Source: Dasypus novemcinctus (lineage: Eukaryota > Chordata > Mammalia > Cingulata > Dasypodidae). From it: 64,000 nucleotides of DNA. A program made the position numbers and the translations under genes. The notes under the pieces were generated by a model. That model was not told the origin of the DNA. It ran no database searches and was given only the letters and a program-made list of their open reading frames with translations. The first letter of the stretch is position 1. Each line of letters opens with the position of its first letter. Of the stretch, positions 34,806 to 46,107 are shown piece after piece. The stretch is from NCBI RefSeq assembly GCF_030445035.2, contig NC_080685.1, positions 113,696,432 to 113,760,431 on the forward strand, written 5' to 3'.

Positions 34806-35020
34806 ACACTATTTTAAATTTAATTTAATAGATCACAAAGAATGTTACATTAAAAAAAAACATTTTAAAAAGCATAAAAACATAAGAAGTTCCATATACC
34901 CTGCTCCCCACTCCCCACTCCATCATTTTTGTAAATTGTATTTTTTAAGATATATACATCAAACTAAAAAATGTTACATTAAAAAATGTAAGAGGTTCTT
35001 GCATAACCCCCACCATCCCA
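34806..35020 (-). repeat. Tandemly duplicated 3' terminus of L1-C
   Basis: AATGTTACATTAAAAAA followed by AAGAAGTTCC or AAGAGGTTCT and a C-rich stretch occurs twice in a row (about 34825-34930 and 34968-35020). L1-B has the same arrangement. Confidence 0.6.
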
Positions 35021-37889
35021 CCCCAATCCTCCCACACCAACAACCTCCCCCATCATTGTGGCACACTCATCGCTCTCAGTGAACACATTCTGGAGCACTG
35101 CGCACCACATAGATAATAATTTACCCTGTAGCTCACACTCTCCCCCAGCACATTCATTATGTTAAGGCAGGATATATAAAGTCCATAATCTGACCCTGCA
35201 ATATAATTTAGGAGAACTCAAAGTCCCCAAAATGCCCCCACATCATGTCTCTTCTTCCCTCTCCCTGCCCTCAACAACTAGTGTGGTCACTTTCTTCTCA
35301 ATGCTACAATTTCTTCAATTACTAGTCACAATAGTTTTATAGTAGAAAATCAGTAAATCTACTCTAATCCATATTTAATTCCTCCATTCTGTGGACCCTG
35401 GGATGATGATGTCCACTCCACCTCTAGATCAAGAGGGGGCTTAGATTACACATGGGTGATGGATTCAATTCCTCTGCTTCAAGTTGTTGGCACTCTTGAT
35501 ACCCTGGTGTGGTGTTTGACCATCTTCACCTCCCTGTTAGCTCACCTGGGTAAGTCCAATGAACCAGAGAGTAGGAATTACAACTCTGCTGAGGCTCAAG
35601 GCCCAGCCAGCACATGGGCAGTCCATAGATTCAAGTTCCCTGAGTACACACCATCCCTAGCACCAATCACATGTTCAGTAAAAGTGACAAGAGGCATGTG
35701 TAGGAATGTCACATCTGAGTCCAGCTCCATCACACTCAGGAACACAAATTCCAAGGTAGGGCCCTCTGACATGGCACAAAACTCCAAATCCACCTGCCAT
35801 GACCGTATACCCCGTGAATCTCCATAGCCTTCAGGAGAACCAGCACCTAGGGCTGTATCTCCTTTGACTCTCTCTGGGGTCCTGCTGAGGTGTGCATAAG
35901 CATGACCCCTCTGATGACCTCCCGAATCTTTGGAAGACTCTTAGCCATATAAACTCATTTGTCTTTGCCTTTCCCCCTTCTTATTCAAGGTCAAAAAGCA
36001 GTTTTTAAAACTTGATCCAAAATGTAAGCTGAGATATTCTGCTGGTCTGAGCTGACCCTTTTTTCAAGGTCTCTTTCTAGTTGCATCACCAGTCGGTGAT
36101 TGGTAGTAATCCCTTGGCACTAGGGAGGTGCATCCCCAGGAGTCATGTCCCACACTGGGGGGAAGGTAATGCATTTTACATTCAGAGTTTGGCTTAGAGA
36201 GTGGCCACATTAGGCACCCTGCTGCTCTAAGCCTAGTTCATATTTCAGGCACACAGGCTCATAACCTTAGTCATCAGTTTCAAGGGCTCATTATAGGACC
36301 ATCCTTCCTTGTAGGTTTTTGCTGTCGCACTTGGGGGATTATTGTTGTTCCATTGGGGAATGTGACAGAGCTCCCCTGGGTAGGAACTCAGCACTTCCTC
36401 AGTTGACATTTGTTACTCTAACTACTATAAAAATACCCAACATATATCAGGACATTTTTATGTTCCCTATATACATGCCCTGGAGAACTCTCACCTACTC
36501 ATGTGCCCCCAACAGTAGTACCCCACACCAGTGATACTCCCCTGCCATAGTTGAACCTCTCTGTGGTCTAAAACTTGAACAATGAAATCTAATATATTGT
36601 CAAATTCAATTAATAGGAAATTGAAATATAGTGATGGATTTAAAGTTTAGAAATAGAATACATAATAATTTAGAAATACTAAAATAAGTTAAAATAAATT
36701 GGTATATTAATAAAATGAAACATTATAAAGCTTTGTTTCAAACATTTTGCCTTTCATCATTGTAGTAAGTGTTGCCGTGTATGTACAGTGGCAAGGCACT
36801 TTCTTTCATTTCTTCCTCAGTATCTACATCCTTTCCTTTTTCTTTCTCATTTTTAATTTTGTCTTCAAAAAAGTTTTAGATCACAGTAATTCACATTTAC
36901 AATATAGGGGACTCCCATATATCCAACATTAATCCCTTTCCCCCTTCCCCAGCAATGATCTTTTTACATGTTCATGTTATGTTTGCTGTAGCTGATGTAC
37001 AGATTTTGAAACAAAGCTATCAAACATGGTTCCATTTTGGTTTACATTATGGTTTGTATTTTAGACTGTACAAATTTCTAAATTTTTAGCTTCCTTATGT
37101 TTTATGTTATGGTTTATATTTTAGCTTATAGACTTTTACATGCTTTTGGTGTAAGTTAATATGTCCTATATCCATCATTGCATGATCTTGTGGAGCACTT
37201 CCATTGCCCCCCAGTTGCCCTGCTTACATCTATTCTATACCTCCCCCCCCTCAGGGCCCACAGTGACAATCAATCTTCACTACTTGAGGGACCAGATTTA
37301 CAGATACTGCAACAATGCTGAGGGCTTGACTTACTAACTGCCCTAACTAACTGGGAGCCACTGATTCTCTGGAGAGGCACAATTCCCTCTATTTGGGAAC
37401 ATCGGGTCTCCCCAGGATGTGGGTACACCTTCACACTCATTTATGGGTCTCCACCCAATGATAGAACACACTATGACAAAATTATCACTTACACACTCCC
37501 TAGAAGCTTGCCCCTGTACCAGATGCCCCCCTTAAGCACCTTAAATGAGTAATCCTCCCTTATTATATTTTCTAAAGAGTTTTCTCAACATTATAGCTTT
37601 AAACACATACCTGACGTTCTCCCATATTCAACTGTTTCCCCCAGCACTCCCCCCAATTCCTTGGGACATCTGACCCATCCTCCAAACCCTAGCCACCATT
37701 AAGTCCACAAAGCCCCACCCAAAGGTACTCCTATACCCCATCTTATCCCTTCCCTGTACAAATACTTACCTCCAGCTTATCATAGACTTCGCCCATGTAG
37801 GCATCAGCTCACATTCCTCTCCCCCGCCCAAATTCCTTTTAGCCTATCTTCCAGTCTCTAGCTCTCTGAGAGAGCTTGGTTTGCTTGTT

Positions 37890-40800
37890 TCATATCAGAG
37901 AGGTCATGAAGTTATTTGTCCTTCAATGCCTGGCTTGCTTCACTTAACACAAGGTCCTCGAGATTCATCCATGTTATCTCATGTGCTTGTACTGTATTCC
38001 TTCTTATAGCTGAGTAGTATTCCATTGTATGTATTTATCACATTTTATTTATTCATTCATCTATTAATGGGCATTTGGGTTGATTCCAACTTTTGGCAAT
38101 AGTGAATAATGCTGCTATGAACATTGGTGTGCATATATCTGTTTGTGTCCTTATCTTCAGTTCTTCTGGGTATATTCCCAGCAGTGGAATTGCTGGGTCA
38201 ATGGCAAATCTATAGCTAACTTTTGAGAAACCACCAAGCTGTCCTTCAGAATGACTGGATCCTTCTGCATTCCCACCAGCAGCGGATGAGTGTTCCCATT
38301 CCTCCATATCCTCTCCAGCACTTGTAGTCTTTTGTTTTTTGATAGCTACCATTCTTATGGGAGTGAGATGGTATCTCATTGTAGTTTTGATTTGCATTTC
38401 CCTCATAGCTAGTGATTTTGAGCATTTTTCATATGCTTTTTAGCCATTTGTATTTCTTCTTTGGAGAAGCATCTGTTCAAATATTTTTCTCATTTTTAAA
38501 ATGGGTTGTTTGTCTTTTTGTTTTTGAGATATAAGAGTTCTTTATATATGCAGGATATAAGTCTCCTATCAGATATATGGTTACCAAATATTTTCTCCCA
38601 TTGTGTAGGCTCTCTTTTTACTTTCATGACAAACTCCTTTGAAGAGGAAAAGTCTTTAATTTTGACGAAGTCCTGCTTATCTATTTGTTCTTTTGCTGCT
38701 CGTACTTTGTGTGTGAAGTTCATGAAGCCATTTCCTATTACAAGGTCCTGTAGATGCTTCCCTGCATTGTTTTCCAAAGTCTTTATGGTCTTTGCTCTTT
38801 CATTTAGGTCTTTGACCATCTTGAGTTGATTTCTGTATAAGGTGTGAGATGGTAATCCTCTTTCCTTCTTTTATATATTGATATCCAATTCTCTAGGCAT
38901 CATTTGTTGAAGAGGCCATTCTCTCCCAGTTGAGTGGGCTTGGTAGTCTTGTCAAATATCAGATGACTGTATATATGAGGACCTATAACAGAATTCTCAA
39001 TTCAGTTCCATTGGTCAGTATGTCTATCCTTGTGTGAATACCATGCTGTTTTCACTACTGTAGCTTTGTAATACGATTCGAAGTCAGATAGTGTGATTCC
39101 TCCAATTTCATTTTTCTTTTTCAATATCTCTTTGGCTATTTGGGGTCTCGTTCCTTTCCAAATAAATTTTCATAGTTTTTCTAGTTCATTAAAGAATGTT
39201 GTGTTGATTTTTATTGGGATTGCATTGAATGTGTAGATCAGTTTTGGTAGGATAGACATCTTAATAATATTTAGTCTTCCTATCCATGAACAGGTAATAT
39301 TCTTCCATTTATTTATGTCTTCTTTGATTTCCTTGAACAGTGTTGTGTAGTTTTGTCTGTATAAGTCTTTTACATCTTTGGTTAAATTTATTCCAAGGTA
39401 TTTCATTTTTTTAATTTACTGTTGTAAATGGTATTCATTTCTTGATTTCTTCCTCAGATTTCTCATCATCAGTGTACAGAAAGACTACTGATATTTGTGC
39501 ATTGATCTTACACACTGCAACTTTACTGAACTCATTTATAAGTTCTACAAGATTTGTTGTAGATGTCTCAGGGCTTTCTATGTATAGAATCATGTCATCT
39601 GCAAAGAGTGAAATTTTGACTTCTTCCTTTCCTCTTTGGATCCCTTTTGTATCTGGGTCTTCCCTCAGTGCTCTAGCAAGTCCTTCTAACACAATGTTAA
39701 ATAGAAGAGATGATAATGGGCATCCTTGACATGTTCCTGATCTTAGAGGGAAAGATATTAGGATTTGACCATTGTAAATGATGTTAGCTGTCAGTTTTTC
39801 ATATGTACCCTTTATAATGTTCAGAAAATTTCCTTCTATTTCTATCTTTTGCAGTGTTTTTATTAAGAAAGGGTGCTGTCTTTTGTGAAATGCTTTTTCT
39901 GCACCCATAGATATGATCATGTGATTTTTTTCCATTTAATTGGTTTATGTGGTGTATTACTCTAATTGATTTTCTTATGTTGAACCATCCGTGCATACCA
40001 GGAATGAAACCCTCTTGGTCGTGGTGTATAATTTGGTTAACATGTTGTTGAATATGATTAGCAAGTATTTTGTTGAGGATTTTCACATCTAGATTCATTA
40101 GAGATTGGTCTGTAATTTTCCTTTCTTGTGGTGTCTTTGGCTTTGGTATTAGGGTAATATTGGCATCATAGAATGAGTTAGGCAATGTTCCTTCTATTTT
40201 GATATTTTGGAAGAGTTTAAGCAAGATTGGTGTTAGTTCTTTCCAGAATGTTTGGTAGAATTCACCTGTGGAGCTATCTGACCCAGGCCTCTTTTTAGTT
40301 GGGAGGATTTTAGTGACTGATTCTATCTTTTTACTTGTGATAGGTTTGCTGAGGTTATCAATTTGTTCTTTCACCAGTGTGGCTGCTTATGTGTTTCTAG
40401 GAATTTGTTCATTTCTCTAAATTGTCATTCTTGTTGGAATATAGTTTTTTAAAGTATCCTCTTATGATAGTCTTTATTTCAATGGGGTCAGTGGTGATTA
40501 TCCCTTTTCTCATTTCTTATTTTGTGTATTTGCATCTTCTCTTTTTTTTTCCTTGTTACTCTAGCTAAGGATTTGTCAATTGTATTGATCTTCTCAAAGA
40601 ACCAGCTCTTTGTTTTGTTTATTTTTTTTTTGAGTGTTTTCTTATTTTTAATTCCATTTAGTTCTGCTCTGATCTTTGTGATTTCTTTCTTCTTTCTTTG
40701 GGGTTAGTTTGTTGTTTTTTTACTAAGTCCTCCAATTGTGAAATTAGTTCTTCAATTTTAACACTGCTTTTTTGATGTATGAATTTTTGGCTATGAATAT

Positions 40801-41649
40801 CCATCTCACTACAGCTTTTCCCACATCCCATAAGTTTTGATATGTTGTGTTATCATTTTCATTAGTTTCAAGGTAGTTATTGATTTCTGTTGAGATTTCC
40901 TCCTTGACCCACTGGTTTAGCTTCCATATCTTGGTGCCAAATCTGGGTCTCTGGCCCTTGCAGATTTCCAGCTTCATTCCTCTGTGCTCAGGGAAATTAT
41001 TTTGTATGATTTCAATCTTTCTGAATTCATTGAGATTTTCTTTTTGGCATAGCATGTGGTCTATCTTGGAGAATGATCCATGTGCACTTGAGAAGAATGT
41101 ATATCCTGCTGTATTTGGTTGTAATGTTCTGTCTATGTCCATTAGGTTCAGATCTTCTAATCTATTGTTTAAAGTCTTTGTTTCTCTTTTGAGATGTTCT
41201 GTCCAATGGTGATAGTGGTGTGTTATACTCCCCCACTATAATTGTAGAGGTAGTTATTCCTTCACTTAGTTTCTCCAGTGTTTGCCTAATGTATTTGGAG
41301 GTGTCCTTGTTATGGGCATAAATGTTCATGATTATTCTTTCTTCTTGAAAGTTTATACCTTTCACTAATATGTAGTGTCCATCTTTTACTTTTAAAGTCT
41401 ATTTTTTCTGATATTAATATAGCTAAGCCTGCCCTTTTTTTTTTTATTATTGTTTGCCTGTAAGATTGTTTTCCAGCCATTCACTTTCAATCTCCTTGAA
41501 TCCCTGGGTCTAAGATGTGTTTCTTGTGGACAGCATATAGATGGGTTCTATTTCCTTATCCAATCTTCCAATCTATGTCTCTTAACAGGTGAGTGTAATC
41601 CATTGATGTTCAGTGTTATTACTTTCAAGGAATTACTAATATTAGCCAT
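37890..41649 (-). pseudogene. L1-C ORF2 remnant
   Basis: Full-span ORF2 with frameshifts and stops. Readable blocks include endonuclease pieces in 40744-41365, RT motif A with SMGAEKAF in place of SIDAEKAF (a catalytic-Asp change, D to G) and motif C with intact FADD within 39435-39935, and C-terminal parts at 38053-38819. It is inactive. Confidence 0.9.
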
Positions 41650-41724
41650 ATTTTCTTTGGATTTGTGTTTGTCATATATTGTTTGTTTGTTTGTTTGTTT
41701 CTCTTTTTGTCATTTTAGTTGATC

Positions 41725-42702
41725 TTATACTCTCCTCCAACTCTGTCCCTCCAGTTTTTTTTCTTTCCTCCTGCTGAACTACCGTTAGTATTTCCTAAAG
41801 GGCTGGTTTCTTCTTGGCATACTCTCTTAGTTTCTTTTTATCTTTGAATATTTTGAATTCTCCATCATTTTCAAAGGCTAGCTTTGCTGGATAGAGTATT
41901 CTGGGTTGGAAATTCTTTTCTTTTAGCACCTTGACTATGTCTTACCAGTGCCTTCTTGCCTCCATGGTTTCAGATGAGAGATCAGCACTTACTCTTATGG
42001 ATCCTTCTTTGTATGTGATGGTTCTCTTTTCTCTTGATGATTTTAGTATTTTCTCTTTGTCTTGCACATTGGATAATTTGCAAGCATATGTCTTGGTGTA
42101 GTCCTGTTTGGATTTATGCTGTTTGGGGTGCATTGTGCTTCCTGGATATGTACATGCATCTCCCTCAATAGGTTTGGGAAGTTTTCAGCCATTATTTCCT
42201 CCAACACCCCTTTTGTCCCCTTTCCCTTCTCTTCTTCTTCTGGGATGCCTATGATGTGTATGCTTATGCCTTTTTAATTGTCATTCAGGTCTCTAAGTCC
42301 CTGCTGGATTTTTTCTATCTTTTTTATTGATCAATTTTACTATCTGTTTTATTTCAGATATACTGCCTTCCACATCACTAATTCTTTCCTCTTCCTCTTC
42401 AAATCTGCTGTTATTTGCTGAGAGTGTATTTTTGATTTCTTGGATTGTGCTTTTGATCCCCATCATATCTGTTATCTTTTTATGCATGATTACAATTTCT
42501 TCTTGTGCTCTCCAAGTGTTTTCTTAAAATGCTTAATCTCTTCCTTCACTTCATAGAATTGGTCCATGATACATGCTTTGAGAACTGTAATTATTTGTTC
42601 AGTGTTCCACTTCTCTTCCTGGTTTTTAGTCTGTTCATTGGGTTGGGCCATTTTTTCTTGATTATTGGTATGGTCTGTAGTTTTTTGTTTTTTTCTAATC
42701 AT
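41725..42702 (-). pseudogene. L1-C ORF1 remnant
   Basis: ORF1 with readable N-terminus (MIRKKQKTTDHTNNQEKMA), a coiled-coil piece around 42293-42487 and a C-terminal piece at 41942-42133, in different frames. It is inactive. Confidence 0.85.
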
Positions 42703-44439
42703 TTTATCTTGTTGGGTTTATTCAGTTGCTTAGCTTCTTCATCTCATGGTTTAATTAGTTGTTTTTGTGTGCGTGTTAAGTCTTCTCTTTGTCACTTTGT
42801 TCTTCTTATTCTATTTCTTTGTTGCTGGCTAAGTTCCCTAGAAGGAAAATATTAGGGCCAGGGAAAGCAAAAAAGGTAAGAAAATAAAATACAATAGTAG
42901 TCGTGATAGTGAATGTTAGCAGAAGAACCATATGAGATCTAGAAGGATAGATATTGAACCCACGTAAGCTGTGTATAGTTATAACAAAAAAAAATGTAGT
43001 ACTTATAATGAGATATTAAACTGAATATGGGGAGGAATATAGAGTGAATTAAAAGACCAGCATGGTCAGGAGAGAGGGAAAGAGAAAAGAAAAGACAGTA
43101 ATATAAAGAGTAATATAAAGCATAAAAGATAGAAAACAGATTAGAGGTATTGGAGATAAAAAGTCAGAAATATTGGGGCTAAACAAAGAGAGGTGGAATG
43201 TAAGAGAAACAATAAATGGAGGATAGAATGATGTAAAGGAAAGGGGATAGTGTTGTTAGCCAAAATCAGCACAAAAAGAAAAGAGGAAATTGGGGATGAA
43301 GCAAGGCAAATAGGAAATGTTGCCTGCAGCACCTAATACAAAAAAAAAAAGAAGAAGAAGAAGAAAAAAGAAGGAAACATTTAAAAAAGCAAGCAAGAAA
43401 AGAGAAAGGAAAAAAAGGGGGGGCTATGGGGAAGATAAAGGGGAAAGAAAAACCAGAAAACAAATAAGCAAAAAAGACCAGGTACTGTCTCAGGCAAGGA
43501 ATCCTCTCTGCAATTGAATAAACTGCTTAGGAGTCTGGCCTTCCCCCTTTCTCCCTTCCTCAGTTCCCTCTCTCCCAGGATAGAAGGGTGGCTGTGAGAG
43601 GGCTCCTGCAGGAAATTCAAGTGGGTCCCTGGTGAACCAACTCACCTCAGAAAATAACGTCTTTCAATTTCTTGAGAGAAGCCTCCCATTGCCAGGAACC
43701 CTAAATATGCTATTGGCAGCCGGGAAAGCCCATCCTACTGTCCCTCTCCCTTAGGTGTGCTACTGGGGAGCTAGTTAATTTTCTGACTCCACCTTTTCCC
43801 AGACCGTTTCTTATTCCAGGGCACTGAGGTAAATCAGGCTCTCAGTAGAATCTCCTCTCCTCTCTTCCTAGGCTCTCCCCAAGTCAACTGATATGTTCCT
43901 CCAAACTCAATTAATGGGGGGGGGGGAGGGCAGAAAATTGAACGTACACTCCTTGGGCCCCTCTGAACCTCCCACCTAAACTCTCCGACTCCCAGAGTTA
44001 GTCTCCGACCAGAGGGGTAGGGCAATGCCAGGTTTCTGGAAGTGCTGGGCTCAGGAAGCAGAGCACCGGGAGAATGTGGACTCAAGGTATGTAGGTCTAT
44101 GAAATGTGGGTTGCAGAGGTTCAGGGAACATGGACTTGGGGCTCATGCATTTTGGGACCACAGGGCTTGGGAAAGCTGCCACATGACTGGCAGCTCTCCA
44201 GGAGTGCTACATCCTCAGCCCTAGGGGAAGGGATTTACCTTCTCATGTTTTTCAAGTTCAGTGTTAGAAACCAGCCATTCTACCTTGAGCAAGCACTAAT
44301 TTTGCTGCAGTCTCTCCAGATCAATGTCCAGACACATCCTGAAACAGCCCACTCCAGCAGAATTCTGTCACCACACAGTCAGTCCTTTGTGGGAGAGATG
44401 ACGATGGTGGACTCACTCAGATACCATCTTGCTCTGCCT
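42703..44439 (-). promoter_or_regulatory. L1-C 5' UTR
   Basis: About 1.74 kb. It shares with L1-D the first roughly 120-200 bp, a purine-rich (antisense pyrimidine-rich) tract and the ORF1-proximal part, but lacks the 51-bp CpG repeats of L1-F. A (GAA)n-like run lies at about 43335-43375. Confidence 0.7.
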
Positions 44440-44454
44440 CTGATCCAGAATCTT
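44440..44454 (+). repeat. Target-site duplication of L1-C, right copy
   Basis: CTGATCCAGAATCTT, identical to 34785-34799. It immediately follows the L1-C 5' end. Confidence 0.9.
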
Positions 44455-45091
44455 ATCTTGTTCCAAAGCCTTGCTCCACACCCAGAATTGTAAACTGAGG
44501 AAGTTCATTAACCCCTAATCCTGTACCACTCCTCTCTAGAGAGTAGATATAAGACACTAAACATACCTGCCATACACACTGTGAAGATTACATGAGAGCA
44601 AAGAAATAGAAAGCCCAAGGGGGCTTGGCCATTGGGGGTTGAAGGGAGCTCACTGAGGTGCAACCAGCTCTGTGTATGGCCTACTCTGTGCTGGGGTCTC
44701 TATAGCATTTATACTAATAAGACCCTGATGTGCACTGCATCCTTTGGCAGGAACCCAAAGTCTCTGCTCCCCCCTCCCAGGGACTGTGTACCTAACTGCT
44801 AGCAGGCCCAGGAAGCATTATCAGGAGCGACCATGGTACCATCTAGATCTATGGAGGCATGAGGCACCTCCCATACTGGAGTTTGTGAGAGGGACTTGAA
44901 AGTGAAGCTCCGTTTTCTCCTCTAGACTTGGGCATTAGGTCATTTGTGCTAGGTCCCCTCAGGGGACAGAGTACACACCCTGTCTTCAGCCTGCTGAGCT
45001 CCAGCTGAGACCACTGGACCCTGGTCTGGGTATTGAGGGCCTGCAGGATCTGAGCTGCATGGGTGTGGGACCGCTGACATCTCCTCCCCAG
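44455..45091 (+). other. Intron of the RALGDS-like pseudogene
   Basis: Non-coding sequence between the L1-C TSD and the next exon. It ends in the acceptor CTCCTCCCCAG. No other feature is seen. Confidence 0.6.
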
Positions 45092-45310
45092 GAGCTGTTC
45101 AAGAAGGTGGTGCCCTATCACTGTCTGGGTGCCATCTGGTCCCAGCACAACAATAAGGGCAAGGAGCATGTTACACCCACCATCCGTGCCATTGTCACCC
45201 AGTTCAAGCATATGACCAATTGCATCATCACAGCCTGCCTTGGGGACCAGAGCATGAAGGCTCAGAGGGCCAGGGCCAGGGTGGTGGAGCTCTGGATCAA
45301 GATGGCCAGG
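45092..45310 (+). pseudogene. RALGDS-like exon: RasGEF catalytic domain start
   Basis: 219 bp, exactly 73 codons, open throughout, between a good acceptor (CCCCAG) and donor (AGG|GTATGC). It encodes ELFKKVVPYHCLG, then TVTQF-like IVTQFKHMTNCI and RARVVELWIKMAR, the first helices of the RasGEF domain. It is the best-kept exon. The MTNCI and CLGDQSM details lean towards RGL4, other positions towards RALGDS. Confidence 0.9.
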
Positions 45311-45597
45311 GTATGCTCAGGGGGCCCTCTCTGGAATCCTGGAGCCCCTTTGTACTTTTATGGCTCTCAGGCCTCCAGGCCTTCCCTGGCCTGTAGGACA
45401 GCTCTACACTATCCTCACTTCCCACCCAGGCTATTCCCTCAGATTGAGTGTGGGTGTCCCTCTCTGGGTAAATGGCATGCCCTCAGGGTCTCACTGGGTG
45501 TCTGTCTCATCCTAGAGGGGAGATATCAGCAGAGGGAGCTGAAGCTGGAGCAGGGAGGCACTCAGACCACATCTCACTGCACATTCTCCCTTTCCAG

Positions 45598-45699
45598 GAG
45601 TGCCAAATCCTCAAGAACTTTCCCTCATTCTGTCATCCTCTCTGCCCTTGAAAGCCATTCAATTCACCATCTCAAGAAGAAATGGAAGAAAGTTTCCAA
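45598..45699 (+). pseudogene. RALGDS-like exon: RasGEF domain, frameshifted
   Basis: Acceptor CCTTTCCAG, donor CAA|GTGGGC. It starts ECQILKNF in phase, then a small deletion moves the match to another frame, where VILSALESHSIHHLKKKW follows, as in the RasGEF core. The shift leads to a stop, so the domain could not fold. Confidence 0.85.
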
Positions 45700-46095
45700 G
45701 TGGGCAGACTTCTCCAGGGACACCAGGTTGAACCATGGACCTTGTGGGGACTGGACATTGTCCTTTAGGGAGCTTGGGAGGCAGTGGCTTCTGGGCAAGG
45801 GCTGTGGGGTGGGGACAGCTGATCTCAGCACTGGTTCCTTCCACTTCCCTCCACTCTCAGTTACAGAGTTGAAACAAATGGGAGCATGTTAAGTGTTTGC
45901 TTTTCAGCAACACCCTTTGTCCATTGAAATCTACATATGTCAGAACCAGCTGCTCATGAAATGGGAAGGAGGATCCCCATTATGCCCACCTCATAGCTCA
46001 GCTCCCAAGTCCCATAATGTCTTGCAGTGCTCAGAACTACCCCGTTTCAGCACCATGCACCCAGGCAGACTGAGTCCCAAGTGATTAAAATAAAA
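45700..46095 (+). other. Intron of the RALGDS-like pseudogene
   Basis: No exon was recognised between the frameshifted RasGEF exon and the L1-D insertion point. Confidence 0.5.
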
Positions 46096-46107
46096 TGGAT
46101 TAGCCTT
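46096..46107 (+). repeat. Target-site duplication of L1-D, left copy
   Basis: TGGATTAGCCTT, identical to 55735-55746. Confidence 0.88.

Larger units (their letters stand above)
34800..44439 (-). mobile_element. L1-C: full-length antisense LINE-1, about 9.64 kb
   Basis: A full-length but decayed L1 in antisense. From its 5' end it has a 5' UTR (44439 to about 42703) that starts with a GCAAGATGG-type YY1 core, ORF1 (42702-41725), ORF2 (41649-37890), a 3.1-kb 3' UTR and an A-rich tail at 34800. A perfect 15-bp TSD brackets it, and removing it rejoins the RALGDS-like pseudogene sequence. Substitutions and indels in both ORFs make it older than L1-F. Confidence 0.93.

Noticed and set aside
45059-45892. 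A single 277-codon protein
   Set aside because: It reads from a true RALGDS-like exon into two introns and a frameshifted exon. The splice sites at 45091, 45311, 45597 and 45700 explain it better.
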